A DNA stretch of 8,691 nt from Gammaproteobacteria bacterium (GCA_029857655.1 JAOUGR010000075.1:1-8691), one strand, 5' to 3'. Numbered from the stretch's first letter, positions 1-8,189 are shown. A program made the numbers and translations. Notes: a model not told the origin generated them from the sequence alone.

Positions 1-382
1 GCACGTGTACACCGGCGAGATCAGCACCCGGCACCGGCAGTGACCGGGCATGGCCGCCGATCGCCAGCACCAGCTTGTCGTAGGCAAGCTGGCCGCCGTC
101 GGCCAGTTGAAGCGAGCGTTTCGCGGTGTCAATCGCCACAACCGCATTGCCGAGCAGCACTTCGCAGTGGATGCTTTCGTAGTAGGCCGCGTGCCGGATC
201 GGCAGGCGGTCGGCCTCCATTTCACCGGCGAGGAATTTCTTCGAGAGAGGCGGACGCTGATAGGGGAGCAGTGGCTCTTCGCCGACCAGCACCAGCCGCC
301 CGGAGAAATGTTCGTGGCGCAGGCTGTCCACAATCTGCGCAGCCGCGTGGCCGGCGCCGACGACGACAATGGTGTCCTGCAT
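1..382 (-). CDS. FAD/NAD(P)-dependent ferredoxin-reductase-type oxidoreductase (N-terminal part, cut by window edge)
   Basis: Only the first 127 residues are in the window. They form the FAD-binding start of a putidaredoxin/rhodocoxin reductase-like flavoprotein, a family that passes electrons from NAD(P)H through FAD to a small ferredoxin. Visible: a first beta strand with dinucleotide motif VVVGAGHAAA (residues 6-15, third Gly replaced by Ala), the acidic turn GEEP (34-37) that usually contacts the FAD ribose, the family signature PYQRPPLSKKFL (40-51), and the LVLAIGG strand (104-110) typical of the second FAD contact. The ATG at 382-380 is chosen because an in-frame TAG lies two codons upstream (388-386), which is also the stop of the Imm27-like gene; the gap is three bases. 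No strong ribosome site is visible, suggesting coupling to the upstream gene. The physiological ferredoxin partner cannot be told from this fragment. Confidence 0.88.
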   Translation of the reverse strand, partial: MQDTIVVVGAGHAAAQIVDSLRHEHFSGRLVLVGEEPLLPYQRPPLSKKFLAGEMEADRLPIRHAAYYESIHCEVLLGNAVVAIDTAKRSLQLADGGQLAYDKLVLAIGGHARSLPVPGADLAGVHV

Positions 383-385
383 GCG

Positions 386-688
386 CTAAGTATCCACGAC
401 TGCGCCGTACTTCGCGCGTGCCGCGTCCGTAGACAACAAGACCAGGCGTGGCGGGCCGCCGCCGTGCATTTCCGACTGCGGCCAGGTCAATTCCCAAAGC
501 CGCCCATCATCTGGATCCCGGTACAGCTCATCCCACCCGGATGAGTCCGCGCCAAGTTGCAACAGATGATTGCTGGTTAACCATTCAATTCGCTCGCAAT
601 TCGGATCGGCAACAACCCTGTCCTGCTTCACCTTCCAGGCACCCAGAAGTTCGGTCTCGTTCGCGGCAATGCGTGAATGCTCATTCAC
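386..688 (-). CDS. Imm27-like immunity protein of a polymorphic toxin system
   Basis: A 100-residue cytoplasmic protein without signal peptide. It reads like the Imm27 family of polymorphic-toxin immunity proteins: ETELLGAW (11-18), CERIEWL (31-37), then the long block starting GWDELYRDPDDGRLWEL (51-67) and continuing as WPQSEMHGGGPP (69-80), with an AKYG tail (92-95). Family assignment is from memory of these motifs, not a search. The start is GTG at 688-686: no ATG is available between it and the upstream in-frame stop at 709-707. It lies four bases after the stop of the 134-residue gene and three bases before the flavoprotein ATG, so it is an internal member of the toxin operon. Being second after the toxin, it may guard against a different incoming toxin or a former tip of this one. 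GC is low (28 of 60 bases in 541-600). Confidence 0.78.
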   Translation of the reverse strand: MNEHSRIAANETELLGAWKVKQDRVVADPNCERIEWLTSNHLLQLGADSSGWDELYRDPDDGRLWELTWPQSEMHGGGPPRLVLLSTDAARAKYGAVVDT

Positions 689-692
689 GGTG

Positions 693-1097
693 TCATGCCG
701 AGTAGGTCACGAGAATTTCGCTTGCCCATCCGCGCGGGTCGAAATCCGATTCGATGCTGCCCCATGGGTATTCATAGGGCGGCTCTCCAAGATGGGTGCG
801 AAGCCATGCGTCATGCACGGCCTTGCGTTGATGCTCGCGGTCCTCGACCCACTCCTTGATGTCGTCGGCCGGCACGTTGAAGGAAAAAAAGACATTCTTC
901 AGGCGGTCGTCCTTGAAGTATGCAGTGACCCCGATACCCGGTTCGGGCTCGAAATCAAAATTTTCCCAGCCTTCGTTGACAAGGGCCACCCTTGCCATGC
1001 GACCAAGACCGGATCTGAGAAAAGCAAGCCGGTCGAGTCGCGGGCTAATCGTGCCGGATTCAAAGATGAGTGACCCATTGGTAACGTCGATTTTCAT
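693..1097 (-). CDS. Probable cognate immunity protein (family not recognised), 134 aa
   Basis: I do not recognise a named family with certainty. The protein is small, soluble, acidic and lacks a signal peptide. It has an N-terminal beta-rich stretch (MKIDVTNGSLIFESG, 1-15), a FLRSGLG turn (26-32), AYFKDDRL (59-66), a charged helix WVEDREHQRKAVHDAWL (83-99) and a C-terminal block YPWGSIESDFDPRG (110-123) followed by SEILVTY. Position is the main functional clue: its ATG (1097-1095) sits one base after the toxin stop (TGA-C-ATG), the standard place for the immunity gene of a polymorphic toxin. The in-frame TTG at 1145 would extend it by 16 residues inside the toxin coding sequence; that extension is Cys-rich and unlike the rest, so the ATG is preferred. 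No good Shine-Dalgarno precedes it, which suits translational coupling to the toxin. Confidence 0.8.
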   Translation of the reverse strand: MKIDVTNGSLIFESGTISPRLDRLAFLRSGLGRMARVALVNEGWENFDFEPEPGIGVTAYFKDDRLKNVFFSFNVPADDIKEWVEDREHQRKAVHDAWLRTHLGEPPYEYPWGSIESDFDPRGWASEILVTYSA

Positions 1098-1098
1098 G

Positions 1099-4000
1099 TC
1101 AAGGTACCAGGGGGACTTCTCGCAGGAACCGCATCGACACCTCAAATGAAGGTACTACGACCTGGGGAAACCAGCCAGCGCCATATTTCACGTTGGCGAT
1201 AGCCAGCGCAAAGGCTGCTGGAGTGTCCTCAATGAGTTCATAGGCGGCGACACTCGTGCGGCGCGGATGATTGCGCGAAATCGCGATCTGAAGACCGTCG
1301 AACAGGATATTAGCGCTGCCGTCGCTGCGACGCAGCGCGCTTGCGGTAGTGTAGAAGGCGCTCTGACCCGGATCGCCACCGAAAATGATTGTTCCCTTCT
1401 TTAGCATGATATCCCTGAAGCGATCTATGCCCGGATAATGTCTGGTGCCCTGGAATGTTCTTGCGATCTTGCTCGGCGCCGCGCCGATTATCTCGGCGCC
1501 ACCTCTGCGTATCGCGCCGGCTGCGCCGCCAAGGAAATAGCCGATGTTGCCGAGTGTAGCTCCGCTGCTCCCGGCGGTGGAATCCGGAACACCGAACCAC
1601 TCGAAATCCGGGTTCGAGTCGAAGAGCCAGGTGACCGGTGCCGAGTTGAATGCAAGATTCCCCAGGCGCGCCGCGGCGCCTTGCAGGAAATCTGCGGTCG
1701 GGCCCTGCGACAAGCTGGGATCCACCTTTGTGCCGGCGGTCAGCACAATGCTGGAGGGAGCGACGGATTGGACAGATTGCATTGTGCAGGCGAGGGCGGA
1801 ACTGTCCTGGCCGCAGGGATCGCGCTGGGATGCGGAGGCGGTCTGGCCGCCACTGGCGGCAGCGAAAAAGTGTAGAAAGTCAGCCCAACGTGCACCAATC
1901 ACGGTGACCCGTGCACAGCGGCCATTCGGTGCTTCCATGCACGGTGTCGGATCGAATCCGCTCGGATCAATGAAGCTCAGCGGGTTGTTGAAGACGTAGG
2001 AGTATCGATTGAGACTCTGCCCGTTGAAAGGATCTGGAACATAAGGATCAGCGCTGATGAAGCGGCCGACGCGAGGATCGTAGACCCGGCCGTTCATGTG
2101 GATCAGGTCCAGGTTGTCTAGATGCTCGTGTCCCGTGTAGCCATCCCGCGTATTCGCGGCGATGGTGGCAAGCTCCGGGGCGGTTGGCACACCGCTCCAG
2201 TTCGCGCCGCGACGGGCCCCGAAGGCGCTAAAAGTCTCGGTCACGAGAATATTGCCGTTCGCGTCCAGTAGCTTGTCTGTGCTGTCGAGATGATCGTGGG
2301 CCAGGTAGCGTGTCGCTGCCGACGATCCGTCGCTGTAACGCAGGTGCAGCGCAGCGGTGCCGGTAGGTGCGAGGACGTAATGCTGCCAGGTCGTCACACC
2401 GTTACGCGTCACCTTCTCCATCAACTCACCGACGTAGATCGTGGTTTCGGTCATCCCGCCGTTGATAGCGATCTGCTTCCAGCGATTTCCCGCGGGGCCG
2501 TGCCAGAACTGGCTGCCATTGCCATTGGCGCTGGTGATAGTGTTCGGCAGGTTGTCACTGGTCCAGCTGATTGACGCCCCACCGCGATTCGTCATGTTGC
2601 CGTTTGCGTCGTAACCGTAGGTCTGCCCACCGGCAGAAGTGACAGCGTGTTTCTTGCCTGTGTGATAGCCAAAACAAGGCGCTGGCGTCAAACAGACATC
2701 GGATTTCCAGGAGATGTTTCCGATTGAGTCATAGGAGAGATCCAGGCTGATCGAGCCATTCCGCCGCACATCATCAAGGCGGTCGAGTGCGTCGTAACGG
2801 AACTCCTCGGTCTGGCCCCGCCTGAGGTCCTCGCGCCGGATCAGGTTGTCATTCGCGTCCGAGGCATAGGCGAGATCCTGAATCGCATTCGCGCCGGCAC
2901 TGGACTGGCGGTAGTCCATGAGACCGTTGACCGGATCGAATCCGGTAATGACGCGGATCGCTGCACCCAGGGTCTCGTCGATGACGTTGCCGGCGGCGTC
3001 CTGGCTATTGAGGCGCCAGTAGGACGTGGCCGGCGCGTTGGCATCCTTGATCCGCACAAGCTGGCCATACTGGTACTCGTAGCCGAGCTTGAAGCGGCTT
3101 CCGGAGCCGGTGACGGGATAGGTCAGTGATTCGAGCAGTCCCTGGCCGTTGTACTGGTAGTCATAGCGGTAGCTTGCATCCGAGGTAATGGTGCGCGTTG
3201 CGGGTCGGCCATAAATGTCGTACGCGAACCGTTCCGAATAGCTTGGTCCCGTGATTGCAGCAAGCCGGCCGATATTGTGGTTGGTTGCCGATGTGCCCCA
3301 AGTCCAGCTGCTCGTGCCATCGGGCGCACTGCGACCAGTCGGTCGGCCGAGCTTGTCGTAGGTAAAGGCCGATACCTGCAGCTTGGCATCACGCAATGAA
3401 ACGATTTCGCCAAGGGCGTTTGGCGTGTAAGTCCAGGATCCCAGGTCCATGTTTGACTGTGCGAGCTTCATGCCGCGTTCGTTGTAGGTGATCGTGTCGA
3501 CCAGATTGTTCAACGCATCGCGCACCTGCAGCAGCCGTCCGAAGGCGTCGTATTCGTATCGGGTGTTGCCACCAACTGCATCGCTGATGCGCGTGAGGCT
3601 GCCCCAGGCGCTGTGTGTCTCGGTCGTGACGTGCCCGAGTGGATCGGTCTGGGTGACCATATGCCCGTCGTAGCGCCAGCTTGCCTCGCGATCTGGAGCG
3701 CCATCCGCCGAGCGCAGCGAAGCAGTTATGGGCCGGTCGAGCGAGTCGTATTCGAATTTCCAGTAACCGGCCGGTATGCCGCCGGCCCAGAACGGCAGGT
3801 ACTGTCGGAGCACCCGCCCACGCGCGTCGACGTCCATCGTGACGACACTATTGCCTTCGCCGGGCTGACGCGTTGCGAGTCGGAATGCGCGCCCGAACTG
3901 GTCGATATCGACGATTGTCGCGCCTTGTGTTACGCCGCTATTGTCTTTCTCGAGCTGCGCAAGCTGATAGCGGGTGCGCGAATCACAGTTGTCTACGCAT

Positions 4001-7000
4001 GTCACCCGCGACCACTGGGTCGTGGTCTGGTCCGGACGTGTCTCCAGCATCGGCTGACCAAATGCGTCGTAGGCCCAGTTGACGGTCAGCCCGTTCGGAT
4101 CGGTCATCGAGCTTGGCATGCCGAGCCCGTAGTCCCAGGTAAAGGTTGTCAGCTGCGAAAGGGGATTCGTCACATTGATGGGTAGCTGCCCGCGACTGCC
4201 CCAGTTGCGCGTCGCCGTGCGTGTACCCATGCCAACGCCGGTAACAGCGCGGCTTGCGAGATTACCGAAGCTGTCGTATCCGAGGCCGAAAATCACCTGC
4301 CACTGGCTGCTGCCGGGCTCGACGCGTAGCTGCGTTGGACGGCAATTCCCAGCATCCCAATTCTGGCTGAAGCTGCGTGTGATCGCCGTACCTCCAGCCA
4401 GACTATGGCTTGCGACGAGTTGCATGCCCTGCGGCCGTCCCAGGCACCAGTTGACGGTGTCATTGAGTACGGAAGTCTGAAGCGTCCGCAGACTTCTGGA
4501 TGAGCCGGCGTCGGCGCCACCCGCGATTTCGGTAACCGTGGTTGTCTCGTCGGTTACCAGACCCGATGTGGCGTCGATAGCGTTGACCGCCCGTGTCGTG
4601 GCTGCAATCTGGGCGCCGTCGTAGACGCCGCCGATTTCGTAATGTCGCTGGACCGTCGTAGACGCATATGGAAAACGACGCCGGCCTGGGCCGCTGCCCA
4701 GATCCAGAGTCGCCCAGGAAAGAGTCGTCTCGCTGATCCGGGCGCTGGAACCATTACGCACGACAACCAGCGTTGGCAGGCCGGTGTAGGGAAAGTCGAG
4801 ACGTCGCGTTTCCTCTACGCTAGTTTCGATTCCCAGCGTTGTATTCGCGCTCGTGCGTTTCGCAAATCCGAGGAAGCCGCGGCCAAGGAGATGCCGGCGC
4901 AATCCCTGGTAGCTGTAGCGAGCAGGTGTCATTGATCCGAGCCCGGTACCATCTGTCTTAGCTAATTCGGATACGACGTAAGCTGACGATTGCAAGTCCT
5001 GATCGGGGTAGATGGCGCTGGATCCGCGCACGTAAATGGAGGCGTCGGTCAGTGGCCGATAGGTAAATGAGGCGGTGATGCCGAATCCATCAGTTGCGGA
5101 GAGAAGGAAATCCGGTTTGGGCCCGTTGCGCAAACGCATCGAAAGCAAACCGCCGGCCCGGGTTACAAGGTCCGCAAGGCCGTCGCCGTTGGCATCGCAT
5201 GCAAGAGCCGTCGCGGCGCCGTTGGTCGGAATCCCCGTATTCACGGCCGCTGCCAGCGAATCGCCATTCGACTGGACGAGGATCCAGTTTGTCGCGCCTG
5301 ACAGCAGCAGATCTTCGCGGCCGTCGTTGTTCCAGTCGTGACCGATGTTTTGCGCCCCGCCGGTCAATCCCGGCGCCCCGAGTTCGGGGCCGGACCAGTA
5401 CACGCCGCAGCCGCTGATGCGCACGCGCAGTGATCCGGTGTAGTGCGTATAAGCGAAGTCGGTGCAACCATCGCCATTGATGTCGGCCAGGCCGGCGCCA
5501 TTGAATGAACCGTCGAAATAGTCATTGGCGTATGTGGTCGCGGTAATTCGCGCGACCGTATAGTTCTCGTTCATCACGAGGTCTTCTGCGCCGTCTCCGT
5601 CGAGATCGATTCGCTGGCCGGGGCGACCGAGAAAGTTGCCTCCTTCCGGCATGTCATATCCTGTTGCCATGGCTTGTTCATAAAGCGTCACCGGGTTGGC
5701 GGAAAATCCGCCACCCTGTAGCGCGTAGCGCACTTGCACGATCAGGCTGTTGCCCGTATAGGCTGAAATCTCGGACCAGGCGAGGTCTCCGAGTCCGTCG
5801 CCATTCATGTCCAGGCCGCGGTAATCCACGAGTTGCGGTCCGGGCGAGAAAGGGGTCGATATCGCGGAGGTAAATCCAGCCGCACCGCCCGAAATCACGG
5901 TCCACAGCCGTGCCGCGGATAGCATCAGAAGATCGGTCCGACCGTCGCCGTTGTAATCGAAAGGGACTCCAATCCCGTAGGGGGCCGCGATTTTTGTCGC
6001 CACCTCCGCGGCGAATGTATCTCCCGCCTGACCGAGTCGATATCGCAATACCTTCGGGGTGTTCAATGTTCCGCCCGCCCAGATGAAATCGCCGCGGCCA
6101 TCACCATTGATGTCGGCCATCGTCCAGAGAGAACTTTCTGGTAATGGCGTCGGGCCCGGGATCGGTGCTGAAATGCTCGTCTGAGCGCCGAAGCCGGGCG
6201 CTCCATCCTGCCAATCGAAGTTTGTCGCGGCGTAACAGTCGCTGCCGCCGGCGCCGCATTCCTGTATCGATGCCAGCCGGCTGCGTCCGCCAGTAGACAG
6301 CGCCGGTTCGTAACTCAGGTGGTAACGTCGGAGGACCGAGCCGTTGTAAAGCACATCGATCTGATCGAGCCGTACAACCTGGCGTACGGCTGTACCGGCG
6401 ACATAGGCAATGTCGACTTCGTGATTCGGGCGGATTTCGTAGGTGAACGCTACCTGGTGCGACGCCGTCACGCCGGCACCGGGATTCGAGTTGTAGCGGA
6501 TTGCAGCGATCCGAAAGCCGCCGTTTGCAATGTCCTCGAAGTACTCGAAGTCGATCACATTGCCGGACCGGTCGCGAATTCGACTCAGCGCCCAGATCCT
6601 TGCCAAGTTCGTGGTGTTACTGACACTGTTGCTGCCGTCGATGCGCGAATCGGCCGTTGCGCCGTACTCAAAGACACGACCGTCCAGTGCTTCCAGCACG
6701 AAGTACTGGGGCCCGCTGCCAGGTCCGGTGTAGGAACGGATGCGAGCGAAGGACTCAATCTCAGTGCGGTACTCGGCACCGGCCTCCCCGTAGGGGACAT
6801 TATTCGCGACGACCAGACGCTGGCCGTCGAGGCAGAAGCGGTCCGCAGCGGTCAACGTGACTGGCGACGAGACGCCGTCCTGGACGATTGTTCGTGGGCA
6901 ACGCGCGATCTGCGACAGGCCACTGATGTTCCAGCCGATGCCGAGCAGGCCAACGACACTGCGGTGGCGATATTCGAGCGACAAGGCCGGCGTCATGCCG

Positions 7001-7170
7001 TTGGTGCCTGGCGGCAGGTCCAGCGGAATCGAATAGACCGCCTCGCCATCAGGTGAGACCGTGGCCGTGCCGGGTGTACGCCCGACAGCGGCGTCGGCAA
7101 CATCTGTAGTCAGCGCCAACAGGAAGATTATCAATGCGCCTATGAAGCGCCACGTGATGGGCAAGTCCAT
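1099..7170 (-). CDS. Secreted SpvB/FG-GAP/RHS polymorphic toxin, 2023 aa
   Basis: A giant exported toxin. Order of parts: Sec signal peptide (1-27); SpvB-like head (about 30-330; PPGTNGMTPALSLEY at 53-67, GLLGIGWNISGLSQI at 74-88); seven FG-GAP/VCBS Asp loops (about 340-680); a region like the middle part of TcdB/TcaC-type proteins (about 690-830); YD/RHS repeats such as YDSFGN (965), YDAFGR (1207), YDKLGR (1271), YDANGN (1520); RHS core with YDPRVGRFISADP (1697-1709) and FIDPSG (1733-1738); variable C-terminus (1739-2023). RHS repeats are known to form a hollow shell around the toxic tip, with self-cleavage next to the core. ATG at 7170 has GGAGG (7182-7178) seven bases upstream. It starts the operon and is followed at once by two immunity-type genes. 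No PAAR or VgrG-type N-terminus is present, so type VI delivery is not indicated. The reading frame is intact. Export past the outer membrane is unexplained. Confidence 0.95.
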   Translation of the reverse strand: MDLPITWRFIGALIIFLLALTTDVADAAVGRTPGTATVSPDGEAVYSIPLDLPPGTNGMTPALSLEYRHRSVVGLLGIGWNISGLSQIARCPRTIVQDGVSSPVTLTAADRFCLDGQRLVVANNVPYGEAGAEYRTEIESFARIRSYTGPGSGPQYFVLEALDGRVFEYGATADSRIDGSNSVSNTTNLARIWALSRIRDRSGNVIDFEYFEDIANGGFRIAAIRYNSNPGAGVTASHQVAFTYEIRPNHEVDIAYVAGTAVRQVVRLDQIDVLYNGSVLRRYHLSYEPALSTGGRSRLASIQECGAGGSDCYAATNFDWQDGAPGFGAQTSISAPIPGPTPLPESSLWTMADINGDGRGDFIWAGGTLNTPKVLRYRLGQAGDTFAAEVATKIAAPYGIGVPFDYNGDGRTDLLMLSAARLWTVISGGAAGFTSAISTPFSPGPQLVDYRGLDMNGDGLGDLAWSEISAYTGNSLIVQVRYALQGGGFSANPVTLYEQAMATGYDMPEGGNFLGRPGQRIDLDGDGAEDLVMNENYTVARITATTYANDYFDGSFNGAGLADINGDGCTDFAYTHYTGSLRVRISGCGVYWSGPELGAPGLTGGAQNIGHDWNNDGREDLLLSGATNWILVQSNGDSLAAAVNTGIPTNGAATALACDANGDGLADLVTRAGGLLSMRLRNGPKPDFLLSATDGFGITASFTYRPLTDASIYVRGSSAIYPDQDLQSSAYVVSELAKTDGTGLGSMTPARYSYQGLRRHLLGRGFLGFAKRTSANTTLGIETSVEETRRLDFPYTGLPTLVVVRNGSSARISETTLSWATLDLGSGPGRRRFPYASTTVQRHYEIGGVYDGAQIAATTRAVNAIDATSGLVTDETTTVTEIAGGADAGSSRSLRTLQTSVLNDTVNWCLGRPQGMQLVASHSLAGGTAITRSFSQNWDAGNCRPTQLRVEPGSSQWQVIFGLGYDSFGNLASRAVTGVGMGTRTATRNWGSRGQLPINVTNPLSQLTTFTWDYGLGMPSSMTDPNGLTVNWAYDAFGQPMLETRPDQTTTQWSRVTCVDNCDSRTRYQLAQLEKDNSGVTQGATIVDIDQFGRAFRLATRQPGEGNSVVTMDVDARGRVLRQYLPFWAGGIPAGYWKFEYDSLDRPITASLRSADGAPDREASWRYDGHMVTQTDPLGHVTTETHSAWGSLTRISDAVGGNTRYEYDAFGRLLQVRDALNNLVDTITYNERGMKLAQSNMDLGSWTYTPNALGEIVSLRDAKLQVSAFTYDKLGRPTGRSAPDGTSSWTWGTSATNHNIGRLAAITGPSYSERFAYDIYGRPATRTITSDASYRYDYQYNGQGLLESLTYPVTGSGSRFKLGYEYQYGQLVRIKDANAPATSYWRLNSQDAAGNVIDETLGAAIRVITGFDPVNGLMDYRQSSAGANAIQDLAYASDANDNLIRREDLRRGQTEEFRYDALDRLDDVRRNGSISLDLSYDSIGNISWKSDVCLTPAPCFGYHTGKKHAVTSAGGQTYGYDANGNMTNRGGASISWTSDNLPNTITSANGNGSQFWHGPAGNRWKQIAINGGMTETTIYVGELMEKVTRNGVTTWQHYVLAPTGTAALHLRYSDGSSAATRYLAHDHLDSTDKLLDANGNILVTETFSAFGARRGANWSGVPTAPELATIAANTRDGYTGHEHLDNLDLIHMNGRVYDPRVGRFISADPYVPDPFNGQSLNRYSYVFNNPLSFIDPSGFDPTPCMEAPNGRCARVTVIGARWADFLHFFAAASGGQTASASQRDPCGQDSSALACTMQSVQSVAPSSIVLTAGTKVDPSLSQGPTADFLQGAAARLGNLAFNSAPVTWLFDSNPDFEWFGVPDSTAGSSGATLGNIGYFLGGAAGAIRRGGAEIIGAAPSKIARTFQGTRHYPGIDRFRDIMLKKGTIIFGGDPGQSAFYTTASALRRSDGSANILFDGLQIAISRNHPRRTSVAAYELIEDTPAAFALAIANVKYGAGWFPQVVVPSFEVSMRFLREVPLVP
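1102..1956 (-). other. Variable C-terminal toxin region of the RHS protein
   Basis: Residues 1739-2023. A linker (1739-1900) holds four Cys (1744, 1752, 1786, 1795) and a small-residue, possibly membrane-seeking segment from GNIGYFLGGAAGAI (1874-1887). The compact end domain (about 1903-2023) has candidate active residues in HYPGIDRFRD (1911-1920), KKGTIIFGGDPGQSAFYTTAS (1924-1944, split as KKGTIIFGG and DPGQSAFYTTAS), LFDGLQ (1956-1961), AYELIED (1976-1982), NVKYGAGWFPQ (1993-2003). I cannot name its enzyme class. A YTTAS strand plus Glu-rich strand would be compatible with an ADP-ribosyltransferase-like fold, but that is weak inference; other RNase or NADase folds remain open. Confidence 0.65.
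1957..2304 (-). other. RHS core segment with putative autoproteolysis site
   Basis: Residues 1623-1738. It carries the AHDHLDSTDKLLDANGN block (1624-1640), the HEHLDNLDLIHMNGRVYDPR block (1681-1700), GRFISADP (1702-1709), LNRYSYVFNNPLSFIDPSG (1720-1738). In studied RHS proteins paired Asp-Pro motifs here form an aspartyl protease that cuts just after DPxG(L/W). Both Asp-Pro pairs are present (D1698-P1699 and D1735-P1736), but the residue after DPSG is Phe1739, not the common Leu or Trp. Cleavage would free a tip of about 285 residues. Confidence 0.85.
5131..6153 (-). repeat. FG-GAP/VCBS-type Asp-rich repeat array within the toxin
   Basis: Seven calcium-loop-like motifs with the pattern D-x-[ND]-x-D-G-x-x-D recur about every 40-70 residues: DINGDGRGD (353), DYNGDGRTD (405), DMNGDGLGD (454), DLDGDGAED (522), DINGDGCTD (563), DWNNDGRED (612) and DANGDGLAD (659). 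Such loops in FG-GAP/VCBS proteins usually bind calcium and belong to beta-propeller blades; seven would make one full propeller. At DNA level two copies stay nearly identical over 19 bases (5471-5489 and 6101-6119, one mismatch). The propeller is inferred; the motifs are seen. Confidence 0.85.
7090..7170 (-). other. Sec signal peptide of the RHS toxin
   Basis: Residues 1-27 of the toxin. One positive charge (Arg8) precedes the hydrophobic stretch FIGALIIFLLAL (9-20), and a polar segment ends in ADA (25-27), giving an Ala-x-Ala cleavage site before Ala28. No lipobox Cys and no twin-arginine motif are visible, so ordinary Sec export with signal peptidase I cleavage is inferred. Confidence 0.8.
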
Positions 7171-7288
7171 TGCAAGGCCTCCGATGCGCGCCCTGCATCC
7201 TTGCGGGCGTCGAGGTCAAGCTAATGGGACGTGATCGGGCCGGCGCGCCGATAATTTGTGCTGAAGCTCGGTATATCTACTGCATGCA

Positions 7289-7299
7289 CCGACAGTCGG
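7289..7299. promoter_or_regulatory. Short inverted repeat in the divergent intergenic region
   Basis: CCGAC-A-GTCGG is a perfect 5-base inverted repeat around one base, preceded by the palindrome TGCATGCA (7281-7288). It lies between the divergent toxin and P-II genes and could be an operator, but repeats this short arise easily by chance in GC-rich DNA. It does not match the NtrC site consensus well. Confidence 0.2.
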
Positions 7300-7368
7300 A
7301 CCGCGCTGGCGCGCAGGCGCAATTTTCGCGGGCATTACAAGTGATTGATTAACCTTACAACCCCGTCT

Positions 7369-8134
<766 letters not shown>

Positions 8135-8189
8135 CACTCTGCGCAGAAAGAACCTGATGTCGGGGGCGGGTTCGGCGGGCAAATAGCAA

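Noticed and set aside
1095..1145. TTG at 1145 as the start of the first immunity gene
   Set aside because: It would add 16 Cys-rich residues inside the toxin coding sequence; the ATG at 1097, one base after the toxin stop, is the natural start.
3613..4185. Plus-strand 190-codon open frame opposite the RHS repeats
   Set aside because: Antisense to the YD/RHS repeats, with no recognisable domain and no ribosome site of note.
5375..5390. Strong hairpin GCCCCGA-GT-TCGGGGC
   Set aside because: It lies within the FG-GAP coding region, has no following T-run on either strand, and encodes ordinary propeller residues, so it is not a terminator.
6319..7056. Plus-strand 245-codon open frame opposite the SpvB head
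   Set aside because: It lies wholly antisense to the clear SpvB-like coding sequence; its translation shows no family motif or signal peptide, and such open frames are common in GC-rich genes.
8138..8147. Palindrome TCTGCGCAGA after the ferredoxin stop as a terminator
   Set aside because: There is no room for a loop with a stable stem and no T-run follows.
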